Shown piece after piece: positions 24,908-31,833 of a DNA stretch of 64,000 nucleotides; the first letter of the stretch is position 1, and each line of letters starts with the position of its first letter. The notes below the pieces were generated by a model. It was not told where the DNA came from. It made no database searches and saw nothing but the letters and a program-made list of their open reading frames with translations. The stretch is from the NCBI RefSeq assembly GCF_009649635.1, contig NZ_WJII01000001.1:124001-188000 (forward strand), in the 5' to 3' direction. This DNA comes from Microbacterium sp. SYP-A9085 (lineage in GTDB: Bacteria; Actinomycetota; Actinomycetes; Actinomycetales; Microbacteriaceae). The position numbers and the translations under genes are program-made.

Positions 24908-25690
24908 CTAGCGGTTCTTCGCGTCGCGCCAGGCCAGCCAGCGCGTGACGACGTCATAGTCGTAGTCGGGACCCGCCATCGCCAGGGTGAAAAGGCGCAC
25001 GCCCGCGGCGTGCAGGGCGTCGGCATCCCGCTCGTCCCGTCGGTGCAGCTCGTTCGAGACCACGAGGTCCGCGACATCCCGCCCCTCCTTCTGCGCCCAC
25101 CGCTCGATCACGTCGAGCTTGTGCGCGAGCCCGTCGGCGGGGACGAAGCTGTGCCATATGTCGGCGTGCCGGGCGACCAGGCGCAGCGTCTTCTGCTCGC
25201 CCTTGCCGCCGATCATGACCGGGATGCGACGGGTCGGCGGCGGGTTCAGCTTCGCCCACCGCGCCTCGATGCGCCGCAGTCCCTCAGCGAGCGCGTCCAG
25301 CCGGGTGCCCGGCGTGCCGAACTCGTACCCGTACTCGTCGTAGTCGCGCTCGAACCAGCCGGCGCCGGTGCCGAAGATGAACCGGCCGCCGGAGATGTGG
25401 TCGAGGGTCCGCGCCATGTCGGCCTGCAGGTCGGCATTGCGGTATCCGTTGCAGTTGACGAGCGTGCCGAACTCGACGCGGGATGTCTGCTCGGCCCACG
25501 CGCCGAGCATCGTCCAGGCCTCGAAGTGGGTGCCGTCGGGGTCGCCGTACAGCGGGAAGAAGTGGTCCCAGTTGAACAGGATGTCCACGCCCGCATCTTC
25601 GAGGCGGCGCACGGCACCGCGCAGATCGGCGTAGCGGACGTGTTCGGGGCGGAGCTGGACGCCCAGCCGCACGGGAGTGTCGAGGAGCAT
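24908..25690 (-). CDS. LLM class F420-dependent oxidoreductase
   Basis: A 260-residue luciferase-like protein: RLGVQLRPEHVRYADLRGAVRRLEDAGVDILFNWDHFFPL, then RVEFGTLVNCNGYRNADLQADMARTLDHISGGRFIFGTGAGWFERDYDEYG and IPVMIGGKGEQKTLRLVARHADIWHSF. The N-terminal WDHFFPLYGDP pattern is characteristic of the TIGR03854-like F420-binding subgroup in Actinobacteria. The substrate is unknown. A TAGGCT box lies 6 nt before the ATG. Confidence 0.88.
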   Translation of the reverse strand: MLLDTPVRLGVQLRPEHVRYADLRGAVRRLEDAGVDILFNWDHFFPLYGDPDGTHFEAWTMLGAWAEQTSRVEFGTLVNCNGYRNADLQADMARTLDHISGGRFIFGTGAGWFERDYDEYGYEFGTPGTRLDALAEGLRRIEARWAKLNPPPTRRIPVMIGGKGEQKTLRLVARHADIWHSFVPADGLAHKLDVIERWAQKEGRDVADLVVSNELHRRDERDADALHAAGVRLFTLAMAGPDYDYDVVTRWLAWRDAKNR

Positions 25691-25696
25691 CGTCTC

Positions 25697-25702
25697 AGCC
25701 TA
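25697..25702 (-). promoter_or_regulatory. -10 box of LLM gene
   Basis: TAGGCT (minus) ends 6 nt before ATG 25690. Confidence 0.5.
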
Positions 25703-25716
25703 CGAGGGTGTTCGCC

Positions 25717-26658
25717 TCACCCGCGGGCGCGGTGCGCCTTGAGGAACGCGTCGATGATGCTCCACAGCGCGATGCCGGCGATGAAGAACCAGCACAGGAT
25801 CGTGAGGATGCGGTGCACTCCTGCCGGGTCGTCGTCGATCACGGCCTCGAAGAACGCCGGGTTCAGCAGGTGCCCGCTGTTGTACGCCAACGTGCCGACG
25901 GCCAGCAGTGCGAAGACCGTGTTCGCGATCGCGGTGCGCATCGTCCAGCGGCCCTGCACGTGCACGACGACCGACAGCATGGCGACCAGGGCCATGATCG
26001 CGAACAGGATGACGACGGCCGTGGGCCACAGCGCCGGATTCACCAGCGACACGCGATGCTCCGGCACGAAGCCGAGCCACAGGTCCCACAGCACGGCACC
26101 GGCCAGCACCCCCATCATGACGATGCTCGCGACCATGTCCGCGAACGTCGCGCCGCTCGCCTTGGGCTCGGGGAGCTTGTCGGGCGTCCACGGTTCGCTC
26201 GTCATCGTCTCGCGGCCCGAGCGCTCCAGGATCACGAACACCAGCGTGGTCCAGAACGCCACATGCAGGCCCGCAGTCATCATCGTGACGCAGACCGAGC
26301 CGATGATCGATCCGGCCGGCGCGCCGGCGATGATCTGCGCCAGGGCCACACCGGCGCCCGCGAACGGGATCACGATCCACAGCAGCACCTTGAGCAGCCG
26401 CCACCAATCGAGGTAGTAGCGCGGGCCGATCAGGTGCAGGTCGCGGCCCGTGTAGCCGGCGGCAAGCTTCTCGGGGTCGCCGAGTCCGGTGAGCACGGCA
26501 CGGCCGGCGGCGTCGGGCTTCTCGCCCGCGTCGACACGCGCGTCGATCTGATCGGCGATCGATGTGCGCAGCTCGGCGGATAGGTCTGCGCGCTGCTTTT
26601 CGGGCACGGTGCGCATCGCGGCGTCGACGTAGCGGTCGGTGAGGGTTGCGGCATCCAT
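25717..26658 (-). CDS. Permease prefix domain 1 membrane protein
   Basis: A 313-residue protein. Residues 1-75 (TLTDRYVDAAMRTVPEKQRADLSAELRTSIADQIDARV...AVLTGLGDPEKLAAGYTGR) match the permease-prefix/DUF1700-like helical domain, and six or so transmembrane helices follow. Such proteins are usually paired with PadR regulators, as here (1-bp gap). The transported molecule, if any, is unknown. Confidence 0.82.
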   Translation of the reverse strand: MDAATLTDRYVDAAMRTVPEKQRADLSAELRTSIADQIDARVDAGEKPDAAGRAVLTGLGDPEKLAAGYTGRDLHLIGPRYYLDWWRLLKVLLWIVIPFAGAGVALAQIIAGAPAGSIIGSVCVTMMTAGLHVAFWTTLVFVILERSGRETMTSEPWTPDKLPEPKASGATFADMVASIVMMGVLAGAVLWDLWLGFVPEHRVSLVNPALWPTAVVILFAIMALVAMLSVVVHVQGRWTMRTAIANTVFALLAVGTLAYNSGHLLNPAFFEAVIDDDPAGVHRILTILCWFFIAGIALWSIIDAFLKAHRARG

Positions 26659-26659
26659 G

Positions 26660-26995
26660 TCAGTTCTCCTCGGGGAGTGCGGCGATCGCATGTGCGATCG
26701 CACGGAAGTCGGTCGTGAGCGTGGCGGCGAGCGCGGTTCCGGCAGCGCTCGTGCGATAGAACTTGCGCGGCCGGGTCTCGTCGGTGTTCCACTCGCTGGT
26801 CAGATACCCCTGCTTCTCGAGTCGTCGCAGCAGCGGATACAGCGTGTTGGCGTCGGTCGCGAACCCGCGACGGTCGAGCTCCTCCAGCAGCCCGTACCCG
26901 TAACCGGGTTCGGTCAGCAGCCGCAGGCATGCCAGCACGACCGTGCCGCGCCGCAGCTCCTGAAGATGCGTCTCGAGGATCTCATTCTCACTCAC
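26660..26995 (-). CDS. PadR family transcriptional regulator
   Basis: A 111-residue winged-helix repressor: LQELRRGTVVLACLRLLTEPGYGYGLLEELDRRGFATDANTLYPLLRRLEKQGYLTSEW is the PadR DNA-binding domain. The GTG at 26995 (V-S-E-N-E-I) is chosen because an upstream GTG at 27019 would lie inside the promoter. It is leaderless (7 nt from the -10 box), and a palindrome between -35 and -10 suggests autoregulation. Confidence 0.9.
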   Translation of the reverse strand: MSENEILETHLQELRRGTVVLACLRLLTEPGYGYGLLEELDRRGFATDANTLYPLLRRLEKQGYLTSEWNTDETRPRKFYRTSAAGTALAATLTTDFRAIAHAIAALPEEN

Positions 26996-27002
26996 ATCCC
27001 AC

Positions 27003-27032
27003 ACGGTACTGTGTGACACACACTATTGTCAA
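27003..27032 (-). promoter_or_regulatory. padR promoter with embedded palindrome
   Basis: The minus strand reads TTGACA (27027-27032), an 18-bp spacer, and TACCGT (27003-27008), then GTG 7 nt on. The spacer holds the perfect inverted repeat TGTGTG-A-CACACA (27010-27022), a good candidate PadR operator. Confidence 0.7.
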
Positions 27033-27104
27033 TCGCCTCCTTTGATGTCTCGCTATCTCGATGCAGGCGCCCGCCGCGGTGCGGGCCAAGATGGGAGCGT
27101 GAGG

Positions 27105-28082
27105 ATGCCGGAGCTCGACGAGCTGCTCGCGCAGGCTCGGGTCGTCGCCCTGCCGATGGTCACGCGGTTCCGTGGGGTCACGGTGCGCGAGGCCGTGCTG
27201 CTGCGCGGGTCCGAGGGGTGGACGGAGTTCTCCCCGTTCCCCGAGTACGGCGACGCCGAGGCCGCCACGTGGCTCGCCGCGGCGATCGACTTCGGGTGGA
27301 ACGAGCAGCCGCCCCCCGTGCGCGACGCCATCCCGGTCAATGCCACCGTCCCGGCGGTCGCCGTCGGCGCCGTGCCCGCCGTGCTGGCCCGCTACGACGG
27401 ATGCCGCACAGCGAAGGTCAAGGTCGCCGAGCGCGGCCAGAGTCTGGCCGAGGACGTCGCGCGCGTGCAGGCGGTGCGTGCCGCGATGGGACCGGAGGGC
27501 CGCGTGCGCATCGACGCGAACGGCGGCTGGAACGTCGACGAGGCCGAGCGCGCCATCCACGCCCTCGCCGACGCCGACCTGGAGTACGTCGAGCAGCCGT
27601 GCGCGACCGTCGACGAGCTCGCCGAGCTGCGGGCGCGCATCCGCCGCTGGGACGTCCCGATCGCCGCCGACGAGAGCGTGCGCAAGGCCACGGACCCGCT
27701 GGCCGTGGCCCGCGCGGGCGCGGCCGACATCCTGATCGTCAAGGCGCAGCCGCTGGGCGGAGCGCGCCGCGCGCTCGAGATCGTCGCGCAGGCGGGCCTG
27801 CCCGCGGTCGTCTCCAGCGCCCTGGACACCTCGATCGGCCTCGGCATGGGCGTGACCCTCGCCGCCGCGCTGCCCATGCTCGACCACGACTGCGGCCTGG
27901 GCACGGCATCCCTGTTCACGGCGGATGTCACGACCCCTCCGCTGCGTCCCGCCGGCGGGATGCTGCCGGTGGGCCGGGTCGCACCGGACCCCGCACGGCT
28001 CGACGAGCTCGCCGCCGCCCCCGACCGCACCGCGTGGTGGCTCGCGCGGCTCGCGCGCTGCTACGCACTGCTGCCCGGCTGA
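27105..28082 (+). CDS. menC: o-succinylbenzoate synthase
   Basis: A 325-residue enolase-superfamily dehydratase. VKVAERGQSLAEDVARVQAVR carries the KxK-like catalytic Lys, VRIDANGGWNVDEA the first metal Asp, LEYVEQPCATVDELAEL the Glu, PIAADESVRKATD the Asp, and ILIVKAQPLGG the second Lys. The ATG at 27105 has GGGAG 7 nt upstream, making it preferable to GTG 27099. With menF, D, E and B it covers OSB and DHNA-CoA synthesis. Confidence 0.93.
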   Translation: MPELDELLAQARVVALPMVTRFRGVTVREAVLLRGSEGWTEFSPFPEYGDAEAATWLAAAIDFGWNEQPPPVRDAIPVNATVPAVAVGAVPAVLARYDGCRTAKVKVAERGQSLAEDVARVQAVRAAMGPEGRVRIDANGGWNVDEAERAIHALADADLEYVEQPCATVDELAELRARIRRWDVPIAADESVRKATDPLAVARAGAADILIVKAQPLGGARRALEIVAQAGLPAVVSSALDTSIGLGMGVTLAAALPMLDHDCGLGTASLFTADVTTPPLRPAGGMLPVGRVAPDPARLDELAAAPDRTAWWLARLARCYALLPG

Positions 28083-28202
28083 GCCGCGGCGTCCTCGGCC
28101 CGCCATCCTCGGCCCGCGATCGGCCCATCATCCTCGGCCCAGGCGAGGGGATCGGCCGACGCGAGGGCTCTTTCGCGCGGATCCGTCCTCGCCTCGGCCA
28201 TT
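28083..28202. repeat. Short-repeat-rich spacer after menC
   Basis: Three copies of TCCTCGGCCC occur in the first 50 bp, followed by an imperfect inverted repeat (AGGCGAGG ... CCTCGCCT). It separates menC from the convergent TetR gene. Confidence 0.55.
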
Positions 28203-28257
28203 CTCCTCGGCTCGGCCGAGGGCAGGCGCCGCGTCGACCCTCGGCCGAGCCGAGGAG
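28203..28257. terminator. Perfect 20-bp hairpin next to TetR stop
   Basis: CTCCTCGGCTCGGCCGAGGG (28203-28222) and its exact complement (28238-28257) flank a 15-nt loop. The hairpin abuts the stop codon of the minus-strand TetR gene, so it probably terminates that transcript and blocks menC read-through. There is no T-run. Confidence 0.7.
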
Positions 28258-28905
28258 TCAGCGACCTGCGGCCGGGCCGGTGAAGCCCTCGACCACGGCG
28301 GCCGCGAGCTCCTGCGTGCGCGTGCTGATGAGGTCGCGGGCCGCGGCGTCGTCCAGGCCCGCGATGACCGCCGCCACCGACGTGTTCTCCCACAGCTCGA
28401 GCATCGTCTGCGCGAAACCTAACGCCGGCATCCGCAGCGTCAGCCCGTAGCTGGACACCAGGTCGTTCACGAGGTCCGCGACGCGTCGCGTCATCCCCTC
28501 GCCCCACTGGCGGTACGCCGCCGCCATCCGCTCGTCGCGCATGGCGCGGATGCGGATCTCGCTCATCAGCAGCACGCCCTGTCGCGTGTCCAGTGACGCG
28601 TCCACCAGGTTCTGCACGACCTCGGCGGGCGTCGCCGGCTCCCCCTCGCCCCCCGTGACGCGCTTGACGCGCTCCGTGATCGTGGCGAGTTTGCGGTCGG
28701 ACACCGTCGTCATCAGCTCGAGGAACAGCTCGTCCTTCGACTCGAAGTTCGAGTAGAAGGCGCCGCGCGTGAACCCTGCGCGCTCGCAGACGGCCTCGAC
28801 GGATGCCGCGTCCAGGCCCACATCGGCAAAGACGTCGAATGCGGCGTCGAGCAGGCGCACCCGCGTGTTCTCGCGGCTGCGGGTCCCACTGGCGGCGTCG
28901 GTCAC
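28258..28905 (-). CDS. TetR family regulator of the MMPL operon
   Basis: A 215-residue regulator with the TetR DNA-binding domain TRVRLLDAAFDVFADVGLDAASVEAVCERAGFTRGAFYSNFESKDELFLELM and a helical ligand domain. The GTG at 28905 is preceded by GAGGGA. It is divergent from the MMPL/YhgE pair; the intergenic region holds three tandem GATAC-N6-GTATC palindromes. Confidence 0.92.
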   Translation of the reverse strand: MTDAASGTRSRENTRVRLLDAAFDVFADVGLDAASVEAVCERAGFTRGAFYSNFESKDELFLELMTTVSDRKLATITERVKRVTGGEGEPATPAEVVQNLVDASLDTRQGVLLMSEIRIRAMRDERMAAAYRQWGEGMTRRVADLVNDLVSSYGLTLRMPALGFAQTMLELWENTSVAAVIAGLDDAAARDLISTRTQELAAAVVEGFTGPAAGR

Positions 28906-28959
28906 GGCATCCCTCGATTCACATTCAGTATCCAGCCTCGGCGTTCGCGTCGGGATTAC

Positions 28960-29009
28960 GATACACGAACGTATCCGATACACTCCTGTATTGGATACGA
29001 AGACGTATC
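28960..29009. promoter_or_regulatory. Triple TetR operator array
   Basis: Three GATAC-N6-GTATC/T palindromes start at 28960, 28977 and 28994, exactly 17 bp apart with one base between them. The array lies between the divergent TetR and MMPL starts. The third arm of the second copy is GTATT, giving the GTATTGGATAC core shared with the operator at 8152-8162. Confidence 0.8.
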
Positions 29010-29040
29010 GGAATCCCGTCGCATCACTTCCGGAGGCCTC

Positions 29041-31833
29041 GTGTCCACTCTCCTCGCCGCGTTGGGCCGCTGGTCGTACCGCCACCCGTGGCGGGTGCTC
29101 GTCAGCTGGCTCCTCCTGCTGGCTCTCGCCGGCGGCGGCGTTGCGCTGTTCGCGCAGGGCACGGACAACTCGTTCTCGATCTCCGGCACCGAATCGCAGG
29201 CGGGCCTGGAGCAGCTTTCACGCACGTTCCCGCAGGTCTCCGGCACCAGCGCGCAGGCGGTGGTCGTCGCCCCGGACGGGCAGAAGGTGGATGCCGCTCC
29301 CTTCACGCAGAAGATCCACACCACGATCGCCGAGATCGAGAAGCTGCCGGGCGTGCTGGGCGTGAGCGACCCGTTCTCGACGCAGATCGACGGCCTGATC
29401 TCCGACGACGGATCCGCCGCGATCATCCGGATGCAGTTCTCCGGGCAGGTCACCGACGTCAGCGCCGACACGAAGGCGAGCCTCGAGCACGTCGTCGACG
29501 GGCTGCGCACCGCGCTGCCCGCCGGCTCGCAGGTTGACCTCGGCGGCGACCTGTTCGCCACGTCGCTGCCGGCGCTCTCCCCGATCGAGGCCGTGGGTCT
29601 CGTGATAGCGCTGCTGGTGCTGATCGTCACGTTCCGGTCGTTCCTCGTGGCCGGGATGCCGCTGCTGACCGCGCTGCTGGGCGTCGGCCTGTCGATGGCC
29701 CTGATCTTCGTGGCCACCGCTTTCGCGTCGATCTCGTCGACGACCCCACTGCTGGCGCTCATGCTGGGGCTCGCGGTCGGCATCGACTACGCGCTGTTCA
29801 TCATCTCCCGGCATCAGGACCAGGTCAGATCGGGCATGGACCCCGAGGAGTCGACCGCGCGCGCGACCGGGACGGCGGGATCCGCCGTGGTGTTCGCCGG
29901 CGTCACCGTGCTGATCGCGCTGATCGGGCTCGGATTCGCGAACATCCCGTTCCTGACGACGATGGGCATCGCCGCCGCCGTCGCGGTCGCCATCGCGGTG
30001 ATGGTCGCGCTCACGCTGACGCCCGCGTTCCTCGGCTTCACGAAGGGCCGCGTGGCCGGGTGGGCGCGCCGCTCCCGCAAGGCCCAGGCCGAGCGGGGCG
30101 AAGGGCGCGCCCGGCGGGGCCTCGCCGGCCGGTGGGTCGGCCTGGTCACGACGCATCCGATCGTCACCACCGTCGCGGTGGTGCTGGGCCTGGGCATGCT
30201 TGCGATCCCCGCGACGAGCCTCGCGCTCGCCCTCCCCAACGCCGGGATGCTGCCGAAGGACAGCGACGCGCGCCAGTCGTACGACCTCGTGAGCGAGCAC
30301 TTCGGCCCCGGGTTCAACGGACCGCTCATCATGACCGGGACGATAGTGACCAGCAACGACCCGCTGACCCTGATGAAGGACATCGGCGCCGACATCGAAA
30401 AGCTCCCGGGCGTGCAGAGCGTGGCCCTGGCCACCCCCAACGGAGCCGCGGACACCGGCATCGTCCAGGTCATCCCCACCACGGCCCCCGACGACCCCGC
30501 GACCGCGGACCTGGTGCGCGAACTGCGCGCGCAGCACGACCGCATCCTCGACGAGTACGGCGTCGACCTGAAGGTCACCGGCTTCACGGCCGTCGCCATC
30601 GACATCTCCGACCGGCTCGGCGGGGCGCTGCTGCCGTTCGGGGTCTTCGTGGTCGGGCTCTCGCTCGTCCTCCTGACGATAGTGTTCCGCTCGATCTGGG
30701 TGCCCCTGAAGGCCACCGCCGGATACCTGCTGTCGGTCGCGGCGGCGTTCGGCGTCGTCTCGCTCGTGTTCGTGCACGGCGTCGGCGCCGACCTGCTGAA
30801 CGTCACGAAGGTCGGCCCGATCATCAGCTTCATGCCGATCGTGCTGATGGGCGTGCTGTTCGGCCTCGCCATGGACTATGAGGTGTTCCTCGTGTCGCGC
30901 ATGCGCGAGGACTACGTGCACGGCCGCCGGCGCCGCGCCGGCAGCCGCGATCGGCAGCTCGCCGTCGACGCCGTCCGCACCGGGTACATCGCCTCCGCGC
31001 GCGTGGTCACCGCCGCCGCCGTCATCATGTTCGCCGTGTTCGCCGCGTTCGTTCCCGAGGGCGACTCGAGCCTGAAGCCGATAGCGCTGGGCCTGGCCGC
31101 CGGCATCGCCATCGACGCGTTCGTGGTGCGGATGACGCTGGTGCCCGCCGTGATGGCCCTTCTCGGCGCGAAGGCATGGTGGATGCCGCGATGGCTCGAC
31201 CGGGTGCTCCCGCACTTCGACATCGAGGGTGAGGCGGTCGAGCGCGAGATCTCGCTCGCCGACTGGCCCGAGCCGCGCACGACCGCGGCGGCCGTCGCCG
31301 ACGGGCTGAGCCTGGCCGACCACGACGGCATCACCCTCTACCAGGACGTCGTGTTCCGTGTCGAGCCGGGCGGGTCGCTGCTGCTGGCCGGCGCGGATCC
31401 GCGCGCGACGCGCGCCCTCGCACTGACCGTGGCGGGTCGCGTCGCCCCCACGTCCGGGCGCCTGAAGGTCGGCGGCCACCTGCTGCCGGAGCGCGCGCTG
31501 TGGGTGCGCGCGCACGCGGGCGTGGCGCTCCTCGGCGGCAGCGCCGACGCCGCGGCCGACGTGCGGAGTGCGCTGCGGCGCCGCACGCGCCTTCTGGTGG
31601 TCGACGGGCTGGATGCCGCGACCACCCCGGGTGCACGCGACCAGCTGACCGCGGCCCTGCGGGACGCGGCATCCGTCACCCCGGACCTCGTGGTCGTCGC
31701 CACCGCCGCCGACCCGGCCCGCGCGCGCCGCATCCTCGCCGAGGCCGGACGCGCCGGCGTCGACGTCATCGATCTCGCCGCCCCACGGCGCGCCCCCGTT
31801 CTTCCCGCTTCGTCCTCCGAGGTGACAGCATGA
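29041..31833 (+). CDS. MMPL/RND transporter fused to ABC-ATPase-like domain
   Basis: A 930-residue protein. Residues 1-710 are an MMPL transporter: two blocks of transmembrane helices each preceded by an extracellular domain, with LMLGLAVGIDYALFIISRHQDQV and GVLFGLAMDYEVFLVSRMRED as the paired Asp-Tyr proton-relay helices. Residues 755-925 resemble an ABC nucleotide-binding domain: FRVEPGGSLLLAGADPRATR where a Walker A should be (no Lys-Ser/Thr; G784), RVAPTSGRLKVGG, and LLVVDGLDAATTPGARDQL (851-870) in place of Walker B. The added domain looks catalytically dead. GTG start with CGGAGG upstream. An envelope lipid or drug exporter is plausible. Confidence 0.88.
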   Translation: MSTLLAALGRWSYRHPWRVLVSWLLLLALAGGGVALFAQGTDNSFSISGTESQAGLEQLSRTFPQVSGTSAQAVVVAPDGQKVDAAPFTQKIHTTIAEIEKLPGVLGVSDPFSTQIDGLISDDGSAAIIRMQFSGQVTDVSADTKASLEHVVDGLRTALPAGSQVDLGGDLFATSLPALSPIEAVGLVIALLVLIVTFRSFLVAGMPLLTALLGVGLSMALIFVATAFASISSTTPLLALMLGLAVGIDYALFIISRHQDQVRSGMDPEESTARATGTAGSAVVFAGVTVLIALIGLGFANIPFLTTMGIAAAVAVAIAVMVALTLTPAFLGFTKGRVAGWARRSRKAQAERGEGRARRGLAGRWVGLVTTHPIVTTVAVVLGLGMLAIPATSLALALPNAGMLPKDSDARQSYDLVSEHFGPGFNGPLIMTGTIVTSNDPLTLMKDIGADIEKLPGVQSVALATPNGAADTGIVQVIPTTAPDDPATADLVRELRAQHDRILDEYGVDLKVTGFTAVAIDISDRLGGALLPFGVFVVGLSLVLLTIVFRSIWVPLKATAGYLLSVAAAFGVVSLVFVHGVGADLLNVTKVGPIISFMPIVLMGVLFGLAMDYEVFLVSRMREDYVHGRRRRAGSRDRQLAVDAVRTGYIASARVVTAAAVIMFAVFAAFVPEGDSSLKPIALGLAAGIAIDAFVVRMTLVPAVMALLGAKAWWMPRWLDRVLPHFDIEGEAVEREISLADWPEPRTTAAAVADGLSLADHDGITLYQDVVFRVEPGGSLLLAGADPRATRALALTVAGRVAPTSGRLKVGGHLLPERALWVRAHAGVALLGGSADAAADVRSALRRRTRLLVVDGLDAATTPGARDQLTAALRDAASVTPDLVVVATAADPARARRILAEAGRAGVDVIDLAAPRRAPVLPASSSEVTA

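Noticed and set aside
29218-31515. 765-residue minus-strand reading frame
   Set aside because: It lies opposite the MMPL transporter gene and is His/Arg/Asp-rich shadow sequence.
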